From Ferrimicrobium sp. (GTDB lineage: Bacteria; Actinomycetota; Acidimicrobiia; Acidimicrobiales; Acidimicrobiaceae), in NCBI GenBank assembly GCA_022690815.1, contig JALCZJ010000016.1, positions 1 to 53,341 of the forward strand: DNA of 53,341 nt, given 5' to 3'. Numbering within the stretch: position 1 is the stretch's first letter; each line of letters starts with the position of its first letter. The notes under the pieces are model-generated. The model did not search any database, had not been told where the DNA came from, and was given only the letters and a program-made list of their open reading frames with translations. This document shows, one piece after another, positions 39,145-48,398 of the stretch. A program made the position numbers and the translations under genes.

Positions 39145-39933
39145 CTACTTCGACGCTGCCTTTACTAACAATGAAGATGGAGTCCGCAATTCACCAATAG
39201 CAGTGAAGACCCCACGAGGCCGACCATGCAGCGCACGATGCCCAGCCAACGAGACGCCGAGGACACCAAGTCCATAACGTATCGAGCGCCAAAAATTGAT
39301 TGACGATGCATCGCTCATATATCGCGTTGGACAGGACACTTCGCCAATCGCCGCTTGCGCAACAATCGCCAGCGCAAGCGTCTGGCTGTCGAATACAAAG
39401 TCGTCTGAAAGATCATTCAATGGCAGCATGGTCAGCACCTCTCGCGACCACGCACGCAAACCCGTGTGATACTCAGAAATTTTCTGCCCTAGAAGCAGGT
39501 TCTCGATTGCGGTTAATACTCGATTGGCGCCATAACGCCACCAGGGCATCCCACCCTCTTTGGCACCACCACCCAGGATCCGTGAGCCAAGGGCTACGTC
39601 GTAGTGTCCGGACGCAACAAGTCCAGCAAGCGCTGGAATCAGGCGAGGAGAGTACTGGTAGTCCGCGTGTACCATTACAATGATTTCGCCGCCTAGTCGT
39701 AATGCCTCCGTGTAGCAAGTCTTTTGATTTGCACCATACCCAGCGTTGGCTTTATGTCTAACAACAGATACGCCGCAAGCATTCGCCAGCTCAGCCGTCG
39801 CGTCACCACTAGCATCGTCCACGACAATGATCTCGTCCACGACCGAACGATCAATCTCGGTGAGGGTACGCTCGATCGTACGCTCAGCCCGATACGCTGG
39901 AACCACGACGATCACCCTCTTGCCACTCAACAT
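39145..39933 (-). CDS. Family 2 glycosyltransferase
   Basis: GT-A fold glycosyltransferase of 262 residues, similar to dolichol-phosphate mannosyltransferase-like enzymes but without the C-terminal TM pair. RVIVVVPAYRAERTIERTL, EIIVVDDASGDATAE (nucleotide-binding DxD region), HADYQYSPRLIP (DXD-like) and SRILGGGAKEGGMPWWRYGANR are visible. The frame opens at 39999, but GGGAGGTGG lies ahead of ATG 39933. It would transfer a sugar from a nucleotide or make a polyprenyl-phosphate sugar for the GT-C proteins encoded upstream. Confidence 0.88.
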   Translation of the reverse strand: MLSGKRVIVVVPAYRAERTIERTLTEIDRSVVDEIIVVDDASGDATAELANACGVSVVRHKANAGYGANQKTCYTEALRLGGEIIVMVHADYQYSPRLIPALAGLVASGHYDVALGSRILGGGAKEGGMPWWRYGANRVLTAIENLLLGQKISEYHTGLRAWSREVLTMLPLNDLSDDFVFDSQTLALAIVAQAAIGEVSCPTRYMSDASSINFWRSIRYGLGVLGVSLAGHRALHGRPRGVFTAIGELRTPSSLLVKAASK

Positions 39934-40008
39934 TTCACCACCTCCCAAACCAATATCTTTTCTCAAGTCGTATTCCATCTTGGCTCGCGCGGCCAGCAAC
40001 CATGATTC

Positions 40009-42102
40009 CTAATTAACGCTCTGAACACCTTCGAACATGGCGGTGTGGAGAACCGACTGGGCTTCCTGTTGACTCCCCAACCAAACCCCAGATGACGTTA
40101 CCGTTGAGCCTGGGTCCACAGCAACTCGTAACTCGAAGGCATCCAGCGGAACCGGGGGCACAAAACGTGTCACAAATGGCGCACTGCCGTCACTGAAAAT
40201 TTTGGTGGAAGGCGTAAGCCTTGGGGTCCTAAATGGAACCACCACGGTCTCGTTGCCAGAGGTCGAGCCCAAATAGCGCTGAGCAACAAGCTGACCAGCT
40301 GGATCATCCCATACCTGGATCGATGCAGCGCCCCGGATAGAAAGTTCTACAATCGCCTCACCGTTACTTCGTGGCGGTAAGTCGACTGTATAGCCCTTGA
40401 CCAGTAGTCCAGGGGTACGTGATGTGAGTGAACAGCTCGATATCGACCCACCAGCTTGGGACCTCGGGCTGGTAGAACCATCAGGATTCCTTGCACTAGA
40501 AAACAGGTCAGGACAGACACCGGTCGCGCTGGAATCAATGGTGAGTCGCTGCTCCCCAGGTCCCGGCATCCACTGCACCCAATACACTGGTCCAGGGAAT
40601 ACCCTCAACCTCGCGCCGGGCAGCTCCGCTACCTCACTCGCCGCCTCTGTCAGCGAACCAGGCGCACAGGAGTTGACGCCCGTCTTGGGCGCCACCACGA
40701 AGTTGACGGTTCGTCCAACGGTCGGGATGGTGCCAGTGCCTCCACACGGAAAGAACTGTAGCAGTTGGTGTCGGACCGCAAAATCGCCGATGGTCCCATT
40801 CGGCACCACCAACTCTTGTCCCACTGGTATGCTCGCCTCGATCGCCGCCAGTGAGCTGCCCGTCGGACCCATCGGCGCGATTGCCCTCACCGAGGCCACA
40901 AGTTGTGGGGCGAACACCAGCGCCCAGCCGAGCGACCACGCAACAACCGCCCCACTCATGAGCCCTACAACCAGGAAACGACGATGGCGAGTCACCCACA
41001 ACAAGCCACCCACCGAGCCCAGCAACACCATATCCGAGACAGGGACCGTCTGAAACAAGCCAGCATACGCGAACAACGATGGCGCCAACCAAGCAGCTAG
41101 CCCCACCGATACCAGCGCACCAATACCTTCGGGGGTCAACGCCCCAATCAACCCGGCGGCGCCGAGCAATGCCCAGGCATCGGGCAAGTGCTTCCCTAGT
41201 CGCACCAACACTGGAGCGGGATGTCTAAGGACACCGACAACGAGACCAACGATGCTATGCGCGCCAGGGGCGAGTGCTCCATACAGACCTAGTGCCCCAC
41301 CCCAAGCGTCTGGTGGTAGCAGCGTGCCTGGCGCAGTTGCGACAACTAGCCCAACGACGAATAGGACAACCGCCACCTGCCAACGCCGACGCAACAGGGC
41401 TACGGCCGCCAAGCCAATCACCACTAGGCCGCCGGTATCTCCGGTCATGACTAGTACAGTTACGATGACCATAAGCCAGCCGGAACGACGTCGTTCAAGC
41501 GCGATCGCACCGAGCACCATCAGCAGACCCTGAAGCGCTTTATCGTGATAATCAAACTGAGCAGACCAGTACAACCAGATGTCGAGGCAGGCCAACGAGG
41601 CGGGGACCACCACCACCAGGATGCGGGTGGGTCCAGCCAGGCCCGCTTCGCGAGCACGGACCGCCGCGTAGGTGGCGACTATTGGCCCAATCAGGGCAAG
41701 AGGCAACGCCTGGAGCCCGATGAGTAACAACCACTTCACCGGCAAATGCGCGATGCCGACAAGTAAATACGCTAGTGGCCAGGTTAACACGTCGTAGTGA
41801 TTGTGGAGAAAGGGCGCTAGATTAGTTCCGATAACAAACGTCGGATGATAGTCACCGCGAGCGATTGCGCCATAGGCGCCCGCATCCACCGAGTAGTCCC
41901 AGCTCAATGCACCCTGTGATCCGATACGGACCTCTTCGAGGGTCAATACAAGGAACTGGAGCGCTCCAAGCCCCCAAGCAGAACGAACGACTGCATCCTG
42001 TTGGTGGAGCCAGGCATTCAACCTGCCACAGAACCTCTGCCTTGCGAGGTTAAACGAGTCACCTAGCTTTATCCGGTCGTGTCGTTGTTGGAGATCCGTC
42101 AT
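40009..42102 (-). CDS. DUF2079-type polytopic membrane protein
   Basis: Large membrane protein of 697 residues: about twelve TM helices in the N-terminal 420, then a soluble 270-residue C-terminal domain. The early luminal stretch QGALSWDYSVDAGAYGAIARGDYHPTF and HNHYDVLTWPLAYLL resembles the DUF2079/GT-C glycosyltransferase-like family. Its ATG overlaps the upstream gene's stop (ATGA), so the two are coupled. A lipid-linked sugar transferase acting outside the membrane is plausible; activity unproven. Confidence 0.75.
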   Translation of the reverse strand: MTDLQQRHDRIKLGDSFNLARQRFCGRLNAWLHQQDAVVRSAWGLGALQFLVLTLEEVRIGSQGALSWDYSVDAGAYGAIARGDYHPTFVIGTNLAPFLHNHYDVLTWPLAYLLVGIAHLPVKWLLLIGLQALPLALIGPIVATYAAVRAREAGLAGPTRILVVVVPASLACLDIWLYWSAQFDYHDKALQGLLMVLGAIALERRRSGWLMVIVTVLVMTGDTGGLVVIGLAAVALLRRRWQVAVVLFVVGLVVATAPGTLLPPDAWGGALGLYGALAPGAHSIVGLVVGVLRHPAPVLVRLGKHLPDAWALLGAAGLIGALTPEGIGALVSVGLAAWLAPSLFAYAGLFQTVPVSDMVLLGSVGGLLWVTRHRRFLVVGLMSGAVVAWSLGWALVFAPQLVASVRAIAPMGPTGSSLAAIEASIPVGQELVVPNGTIGDFAVRHQLLQFFPCGGTGTIPTVGRTVNFVVAPKTGVNSCAPGSLTEAASEVAELPGARLRVFPGPVYWVQWMPGPGEQRLTIDSSATGVCPDLFSSARNPDGSTSPRSQAGGSISSCSLTSRTPGLLVKGYTVDLPPRSNGEAIVELSIRGAASIQVWDDPAGQLVAQRYLGSTSGNETVVVPFRTPRLTPSTKIFSDGSAPFVTRFVPPVPLDAFELRVAVDPGSTVTSSGVWLGSQQEAQSVLHTAMFEGVQSVN

Positions 42103-44186
42103 CGTAGGTGACCCTTTACACCGAAGCGAATGGGGACCACCTGAGAATAGCCATACGGGTAGAAACCATCGGTTGAGACCAGATTAGCCTCGTAGCTGAT
42201 CGGGTCAACTTCTCGCGCATCATCAACGACGCGAAACGTTGCGACGCCATTGGGGCCCGTCAATTCCTCTACCGGGGTGGCTCCAGGCGCCGACTGATTG
42301 ATGGACGAGCTCCCATACAGCAGACCCCGCTGGGCATAGACAACCTGACCAAGGTACACCGGGACACCGGCTTGGTGTACCCGTTGATCGAATCTGTTCA
42401 GCAACTCAGCCCTCAACAGTACTGGCTGGCCAAAGCGCACCGGTTGATTGACCGCGGAGGGCACCAGCGCAACATGTAAAAGTCCGGGCTGATACAGCGG
42501 ACTTGGTGCCATCGTCCCTTGCGTCAGCGCAACAACCTGGAATCCCCCGACAATCGAGGGCTGTGAGGGGAAGTTTGGCGCCGCTATCACCACTGTCCCA
42601 ACGGAGTGAGGTGCGATGCGAGCCGGCCCTGACAGCTGAACCCATGGAACGCTAAACGAGCCTGCGAGCACGGCAACATACCGGGGTCGCAAACTGGCTC
42701 CCGATCGGTTGTCGACCGAAAGCTTGACCTGATCGACCGTCGCCAGTTGGCCGGATGTATGCACTCCTGTGATCTGCACCGACAAGGGAGCCGGCGAGAG
42801 CGCCCATCGCGCGAGGAGCACAACGACAAGAGCTGCGAAGCCACCGAGTACCAGACGCAACCGCGACCACGCTGGGACGTATGGACCATTCGGCCATCGT
42901 CCTAAGGCGACAAGCGCAGGTGGAATAAGGTTGACAAAATACGATCCAAACGAGCGCGTCGCAAAGAACAGCGCAACCACCGGGACAAGAAATGCCAACC
43001 AGGCGGTCCGAGGCCAAGTGAGCCATGCCACGACAAGCCCACCGGCAAGAATCACGAAGGACAACACACTCAGCCAACCCAGTCCACCGCCACCTATGCC
43101 GAGCGACAGGGTTAGTGCGACCAGCCCTTGGCCGGCCGGCACGACCGACGAGTTAAATGGTGTCAGCACTCCGGCGAGCCAGGCCCGACTATCCCACAGA
43201 ATAAATGGGATTTGCCAGACGAAAAACAGGATCGCCGTTACTAGGACGAACCACAACAAGCGGCGCCAAGCCACCGTCCATCCTTCCCGATCGGCAACCG
43301 CGCGTAAGACAATGATGGCGAGAAAGGGAGCCACCAGCCACGGTGTCTGCTTGACCGCCATGGCGCAGCCCAGAAGCATAGGTGCGAGCCAGCCAAAGCG
43401 TCGATGCTCAACGAATCTTCCAAGGAGTGCGGCAACGCCCACCAGCATGGGGACAAAGACAGCGTCCGTGACGCCACCTACAGCGTATGCGATATAAGCC
43501 GACAACGAAACCAGGACCAATACGAGCGGTCGCCAACTCCTCGGCACTGCCAACCACATCAAGACGATGGTCACCGCCCAAGCAATTACGTCGACAATTT
43601 CACCAGCTTGAGCGTGTATTCCAGCTAACAATAGGGGAACGTAGGCCAGAAAAGCAAGAGCGGGGTAAGACAGCGTCGTTACCGGCAAACCGTTGTAGCG
43701 AAGCGTGTAGGCATCTGGTGATACCTGGTAACGGGCGAACGCAGCGCCCAGAGACACCTTATAGGGATCAACCCCGGCCAGCAAGAGATGGGCAGCGTAT
43801 TGATCGAACGCAAGTTCATCAGTCGCATAGGCTGGCGCGATCAATATCTGCTGCCAAGCCCAGGCCAAGAATGCGATGACCACCAGTCCGACCACCACGA
43901 GACGTGCCCACCTCGCAACGGAATGTGAACTGGCCAACCATGGCGCACTTACCATGACCGCAATGCCTGCTGCTATCAATAATGGCTCAGCTAGCGCAAA
44001 CCAAGCATTTTCCTGAAGGCCAGTGCCGAAACGGAGCCCCCAAAGCACCAGCACCGCTCCCAACAGCACCCACGCACCAAACCCATCGAGGGCAACCTTG
44101 CGCACGAGCGTTGATCTTGGAACTGGCGGATCAGAGCTTTCTTCCGATCCTTTGGGCGCCACGAGCGTCGTCACGACAGTGGCCAT
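42099..44186 (-). CDS. GT-C-like polytopic membrane glycosyltransferase
   Basis: Membrane protein of 695 residues with about thirteen TM helices and a C-terminal extracytoplasmic beta-type domain from about residue 460. The loop after TM4 (ATDELAFDQYAAHLLLAGVDPYKVSL) carries the acidic residues expected at a GT-C catalytic site, and CAMAVKQTPWLVAPFLAI is a typical GT87/DUF2029-like segment. The start overlaps the lipoprotein stop by 16 bases. It probably mannosylates or otherwise glycosylates exported proteins or polymers. Confidence 0.72.
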   Translation of the reverse strand: MATVVTTLVAPKGSEESSDPPVPRSTLVRKVALDGFGAWVLLGAVLVLWGLRFGTGLQENAWFALAEPLLIAAGIAVMVSAPWLASSHSVARWARLVVVGLVVIAFLAWAWQQILIAPAYATDELAFDQYAAHLLLAGVDPYKVSLGAAFARYQVSPDAYTLRYNGLPVTTLSYPALAFLAYVPLLLAGIHAQAGEIVDVIAWAVTIVLMWLAVPRSWRPLVLVLVSLSAYIAYAVGGVTDAVFVPMLVGVAALLGRFVEHRRFGWLAPMLLGCAMAVKQTPWLVAPFLAIIVLRAVADREGWTVAWRRLLWFVLVTAILFFVWQIPFILWDSRAWLAGVLTPFNSSVVPAGQGLVALTLSLGIGGGGLGWLSVLSFVILAGGLVVAWLTWPRTAWLAFLVPVVALFFATRSFGSYFVNLIPPALVALGRWPNGPYVPAWSRLRLVLGGFAALVVVLLARWALSPAPLSVQITGVHTSGQLATVDQVKLSVDNRSGASLRPRYVAVLAGSFSVPWVQLSGPARIAPHSVGTVVIAAPNFPSQPSIVGGFQVVALTQGTMAPSPLYQPGLLHVALVPSAVNQPVRFGQPVLLRAELLNRFDQRVHQAGVPVYLGQVVYAQRGLLYGSSSINQSAPGATPVEELTGPNGVATFRVVDDAREVDPISYEANLVSTDGFYPYGYSQVVPIRFGVKGHLR

Positions 44187-45058
44187 TCCTGTACGTTCGA
44201 TGAGGCCGCGACACTAGCAAGCTCCAGTAGATGTTGGCCACCGAGGCTGGGTTGCAACGTTACCGCTCCGGCCGGTGCCGGTAGCGCACGTAAGTCTCGC
44301 TGTGTGTTCAGATCAACCACAGCCACGTTACGCACATCACGCCTCCCTTTAAGGACATATAGTTGCGTGCCGTTAGGAGCTAACGTTAGACTGGATCCAG
44401 AGTGACCGACAGGAAATCCTCCAATCTCCTGGCCAGTCGCCGAAGCGTAGACGCTCACCGTCCCACTGGAACCAAGACCATAGAGTTCGTGTCCATGGGC
44501 TGAATCCACGACCGCTACCGTGTTACTAGCAACCGGAATTGTCGTGGTCGCAACCCGTGTGGTGGTGTCAAGGATCGCGACGGCTCGCGAACTTTGCGTC
44601 CCTTCTAGCACAAGGATGCCGTTCCCATTTGTCGCAAGTGCTAACGAGATGACAGGCCCAGCCACCGGAACTGATGCGACAACATTCCTCGAATTGCTAT
44701 AGAGATCAACCGCACCAACGCCTTGTCCACTAAGGCCAACCGCAATGATTCCATCCGGGAGCTCTGTAACCGAGTCAGCGAGCGCCGAGACGGAGTAACT
44801 TCCAACCTCATGATGCGTGGCAAGATCGTATATGAAGACTCCCTTCGTCGATGGCGTGCCAGCCAGAATCGCGAAGGTGCCATTCGCTTGAAGTGGGCCT
44901 AACGAGACTGCCCCCGAGGACACCGGAACTATTGCCGTGGGTTGTGGATGCGTATCAGAGACACGCTGTGTCGCCGTACTTTTTGCCGACGACCCACAGG
45001 CGGACGCAACGAGTCCAAGACCCACAACGATCGCACCAACCCTCCCGAAAAGCTTCAC
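44171..45058 (-). CDS. YVTN-type beta-propeller lipoprotein
   Basis: Lipoprotein precursor of 295 residues, lipobox LVASAC with Cys21. The mature protein consists of repeats such as GVFIYDLATHHEVGSYSV, RAVAILDTTTRVATTTIPV and NVAVVDLNTQRDLRALP, which fit a seven-bladed YVTN/40-residue beta-propeller. The GTG start overlaps the previous stop (GTGA). Such proteins bind extracellular ligands or act as scaffolds; partner unknown. Confidence 0.8.
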   Translation of the reverse strand: MKLFGRVGAIVVGLGLVASACGSSAKSTATQRVSDTHPQPTAIVPVSSGAVSLGPLQANGTFAILAGTPSTKGVFIYDLATHHEVGSYSVSALADSVTELPDGIIAVGLSGQGVGAVDLYSNSRNVVASVPVAGPVISLALATNGNGILVLEGTQSSRAVAILDTTTRVATTTIPVASNTVAVVDSAHGHELYGLGSSGTVSVYASATGQEIGGFPVGHSGSSLTLAPNGTQLYVLKGRRDVRNVAVVDLNTQRDLRALPAPAGAVTLQPSLGGQHLLELASVAASSNVQEWPLS

Positions 45059-45765
45059 GCGTGTCGTCGTGCCACCAGAACAACGGATGAGCCAGCAACG
45101 ATCAAAAATGCCGCGAGAAGTCCTTCAGACAAGAAATTCTTCCCAGTAACTGGAGTGGTGGCCCCGGGAACTACCGCAGTCGAGGTCGGAGATGCAATTG
45201 CAAACCCAGGATCACTGGTGATGGAGACCACCGCCTTCCCGCTCGTGACTGAGGCATTGGAAACAACAAAAGGGCTCCCGGTGGAAGGGAACTCAATCAC
45301 TTTAGAACTCGATGTAATCGAACTTGACGTGATGGACACCAAGATTGGAGCAGCGAACGTTGCCGTCAACGGTTGTCCAGTCGACGGATTGACCACCTCA
45401 ACCCCGACACCCGCACCTAACGAGTAACTCGCCAAGCCCAAAGAACTCAGGGAGCCTGTCAAGTCAGAGAGCTTAGGCTCGGTGATCACGAGCTCAACAT
45501 TCTCATTGCCAAAGGCGCCAGGCGGAACGGACGCAGTCACATTTGATCCATTCGAGGTTGCAGAAAACACCTGAGTTTTCGTCGAAGGACTAACCTGCTG
45601 ACTCAAGACCGTCGTTTGGAATCCAGCCGCAGGAGTCGGGGCAGCAGGGGCAGTTGGTGATGGGCTACCACTAGCCCAAGCAACCGATCCCGCACTCAGA
45701 ACAAGCACGCATGCACCACCTATCAACACCAATGGGCTAACCGCCAACCAATGCGACTTCTTCAT
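45055..45765 (-). CDS. Secreted cell-wall protein with sorting-like C-terminus
   Basis: Exported protein of about 236 residues. ATG at 45765 has GGGAGGTG seven bases upstream; an earlier start would add eight residues. Signal peptide LVLIGGACVLVLSAGSVAWAS, then a Pro/Ala linker, and a beta-rich body (about 60-180). The end is ATTPVTGKN followed by a hydrophobic helix and the basic tail ARRHA, the organisation of a sortase signal (here VTG in place of LPxTG). A sortase is encoded at the other end of the operon. Confidence 0.75.
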   Translation of the reverse strand: MKKSHWLAVSPLVLIGGACVLVLSAGSVAWASGSPSPTAPAAPTPAAGFQTTVLSQQVSPSTKTQVFSATSNGSNVTASVPPGAFGNENVELVITEPKLSDLTGSLSSLGLASYSLGAGVGVEVVNPSTGQPLTATFAAPILVSITSSSITSSSKVIEFPSTGSPFVVSNASVTSGKAVVSITSDPGFAIASPTSTAVVPGATTPVTGKNFLSEGLLAAFLIVAGSSVVLVARRHA

Positions 45766-46109
45766 TACACCTCCCAACGCCGAACGCAAACCAACGATAT
45801 AAAAGTCGTCAAAACTTGAAATCAGCCAACCCTACTAATCAACAACCACGGCACAGTATGGTCCGCCTCTACTCATTTCCGCGTCATCAATGACACGATA
45901 GGTCGTCATCGACACTTGACACACCGGTATTGTCGGTTGACAGAGCACCAAACTTTAACGGTTAATCAGTATTCTCGCTGAACGGCCCCTTGTTATCGCT
46001 GAACTTTGGTGCAGTCGACTTCCGTCCGATTACGGGCTCTATTGACATTCATGTGGATGCCCAGACCCCATCGAGGTTTCATAGCCCCAGTTCAGTGAGG
46101 GTATTTGGG
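45766..46109. other. Promoter region of the surface operon and left flank of scarred region
   Basis: About 340 AT-richer bases with no gene. Two TTGACA sequences occur on the plus strand (about 45914 and 45938) without an obvious downstream gene. The surface-operon promoter should lie near 45790-45860. Confidence 0.4.
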
Positions 46110-46199
46110 GCGGAAATAGCCGCACATGTTAGCGGACATCTAAAACTGCACAGTGGCGGACAAATAATTGCACGGTGACGGACACCAAAACTGCACGCA
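46110..46199. repeat. Four tandem 21-24 bp repeats, IS21-like end
   Basis: Four degenerate units, starting at 46110, 46132, 46156 and 46177, share GCGGACA followed by an A/T-rich core and TGCAC. Such arrays of about 20 bp are characteristic of the ends of IS21-family elements. No istA/istB gene is intact nearby, so this is a remnant. Confidence 0.5.
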
Positions 46200-46512
46200 C
46201 ATCTGGGCCCTGGTTCAAGGTGGACTACGAGTACATCGTCGAGGCGCGACAGCGAGAACATCGGGTTTGCCAATGGCATCCCGGGAGCGCGCCCAAGCAT
46301 CCAGCATCTTGAGCAATGCACAACCCTAAGAATTGGAGTATCACCATGTCCAGTGCCAATGCGAATAGCAAAGTTCACCCGAGTGTGGGGTCAAATCCCC
46401 GTTGCCCTACGATAGCGTGCCAAGTCTGTCAGAGTAGCTTTGGCCCCTCCGGGAGGAGAACCTAGGCTCAGATGCTTGTCAGGCCAATGCCTATCGACGA
46501 CGTCGCAGTGGA

Positions 46513-46728
46513 ATGACTTGGCAAGTCAGGGTCCCCAAGTTACAACCACGTCGGGAGATCGCCGTCTATGTGTGCGATACCTGTGGTGAGCGCTCTCTTG
46601 GAGAACAACGCTGCACACAGTGTCACACCTTCATGCGACGAGTCGGAATCGGTGGGCATTGCCCCTCGTTTGAGGAGAGCATCACAATCAGCGAACTCGT
46701 CGGCACTGGGTTTATCGTCGAACCCTAG
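46513..46728 (+). CDS. Small zinc-ribbon protein
   Basis: Protein of 71 residues with two CxxC knuckles (YVCDTCGERSLGEQRCTQCHTF, residues about 19-40) forming a likely zinc ribbon, and a third Cys further on. The ribosome site is weak. It sits between two IS21-like repeat arrays, which suggests it is passenger or accessory DNA. Function unknown. Confidence 0.55.
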   Translation: MTWQVRVPKLQPRREIAVYVCDTCGERSLGEQRCTQCHTFMRRVGIGGHCPSFEESITISELVGTGFIVEP

Positions 46729-46742
46729 CCACGAACGTTGAG

Positions 46743-46885
46743 ATGGTCCCCAAACCTGTGCCTAATGTCGCTCTGGCTACTACAGCGGTTGGTGGCATTT
46801 GTGCAGCAATCATACCCGATTGGTCAACCGGCTAGCAACTGGGTCCGAAGACAATTTTGAAGTGGTCCGTACACAACTTTGCAGC
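46743..46885. repeat. Second tandem repeat array, IS-end-like
   Basis: Units beginning GGTCCGAAGACAATTTTGAAG (46841-46863) and GGTCCGTACACAACTTTGCA (46864-46885) are adjacent 22-23 bp copies. A related GGTCCCCAAACCTGTG starts at 46744. Not clearly the mirror of the 46110 array, so it may be from a different element. Confidence 0.45.
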
Positions 46886-47503
46886 ATATCTCAACGAGCT
46901 AACGCACATCCTCACTGACATCGCTGGAAGTTGCAAGGAGGAGACATGCTAGAAGCTGTTGTTGACACCGCGACAATCAGGGACGCATCTCGACGGGTCC
47001 GCGTGATATCCAGAGGCTGTCGCCTTACTTTTTGGGTGGACGGGACGCCCAAGTGGCGCAACGATGAGCTTCGCCGAGGGGTATGAGAGCGCAAACACCG
47101 ATCGCTTGATACCCAATTCTTACCGCCAACCTGGTGGGGCCAGATTAGTCAAGCGTTTCCAATCGCGAGTGGAACCAGTGGAAGGAGCGTCGCGCCGAGT
47201 AGCCGCTTGAAGCGCAGCGGTTGCGAGACGGGGTGTGGTCACTGCTGATGCACGACGGTTACCGCATGCGCCTCAAGTCGTACTGAAATATGTTTAATTG
47301 TGGTGAGAGAACTGCGCCAGCGGCTTTACGCATCGGCGAGAGAACCCAGCCTTGCTTGGGTTTTGGAGTTTCGCCGTGTCATCCAAACGGATTACACGTC
47401 CCGACGAATCTTGGTGATTACGACACAAGCTTTGTTGAGATCGACTAGAGCTGTAATCATCTGTTGGTGGCCATGTTGCGGTAGTGCCGAATGGGAGGGG
47501 ACT
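46886..47503. other. Accessory remnant without intact gene
   Basis: A 46-codon plus frame from 46946 has GGAGGAG upstream and reads MLEAVVDTATIRDASRR, then stops at 47084. Further short frames follow in other registers. This could be the debris of mobile genes. Unassigned. Confidence 0.35.
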
Positions 47504-48379
47504 ATGAAACTTAAAACCATCGCTTGGGGGGTACCAGCAGCATCCTTGAGTCTGGGGATCACGGGATTAGCTGACGGCAGTGCATTGGCTTGGGACCACG
47601 GAGTTTTTTCAAGCACCCTCACGGCCTCCAAACCATACTCTTCTGCGGCGGGTCAAGCTGGAAGTTCCGCGCCCAACTGGTGGTAGGTTCCGGCGGTCCT
47701 AACCCTGCTACGTTTGACACGTGTTCGCATCTCGGTGAATCGCAAATGTCTGAATTGTGGTCTACTGGGAGTTACGGCTGGGTGGGCGTCTACGCAGGAG
47801 GGTAGGATGCCTATTGCCAGAACTTCCCCTCTGCTAGCTGGTTCAATGCCAATGAAAGTCAGGGGTGGTTCGTTGAGCCCCTATGGGCTGGCCCACAGTC
47901 ACAGTGCAGTGGATATTCCGCATTCTCAAACAACCCCTCCACTGCCTACTCACAAGGCGAACAGCAGGCACACCTCGCCTACACTGCCCTACAGGATGAG
48001 GGCTTCGATGTCAGTGGAGGTGGTGTCCCGATTGTCTACGATCTAGAAAAATTCACCCCCAATGGGACAGGATACAAGGTGGCAGCTGAACAATTTATCT
48101 AAGGTTGGGATGCCACGTTGCCTCGTCAGTTGCCCCACGCGTGTACGGGTCTCAGCCGGAGGTTCTTTCATAGCCAACCTCGCCGGTGCTCCGGCTCCCG
48201 CATTCATTTGGGGATCTGACTGGGGCACCGGTTCGAATCCAGCCTACCTTCCTCCCATCCCGAATGGGGATTGGAACAACAACCAGCGTCTCAAGCAATA
48301 CCAGGGTAACGTGTCGATACCGGTGGGTGGTGGCTCGGCTGTAGTCGACCTTGACGAGGCCGACGGGCCTCTCTGTTAG
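47504..48379 (+). pseudogene. DUF1906 (Rv2525c-like) secreted protein with multiple frameshifts
   Basis: Starts at ATG 47504 with GGGAGGGG upstream and a signal peptide (SLSLGITGLADGSALA). The DUF1906 glycoside-hydrolase-like domain is spread over different frames: FDTCSHLGESQMSELW and YGWVGVYAGG to 47805, then CQNFPSASWFNANESQGWFVEP through IVYDLEKFTPNGTGYKVA to 48102, then GSFIANLAGAPAPAFIWG to AVVDLDEADGPLC at 48379. At least three shifts are needed. Rv2525c-type proteins are Tat-exported and act at the cell envelope. Sequencing error is possible but the number of shifts argues for decay. Confidence 0.75.
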
Positions 48380-48398
48380 AGTTATTGGGGAAGTGCTA

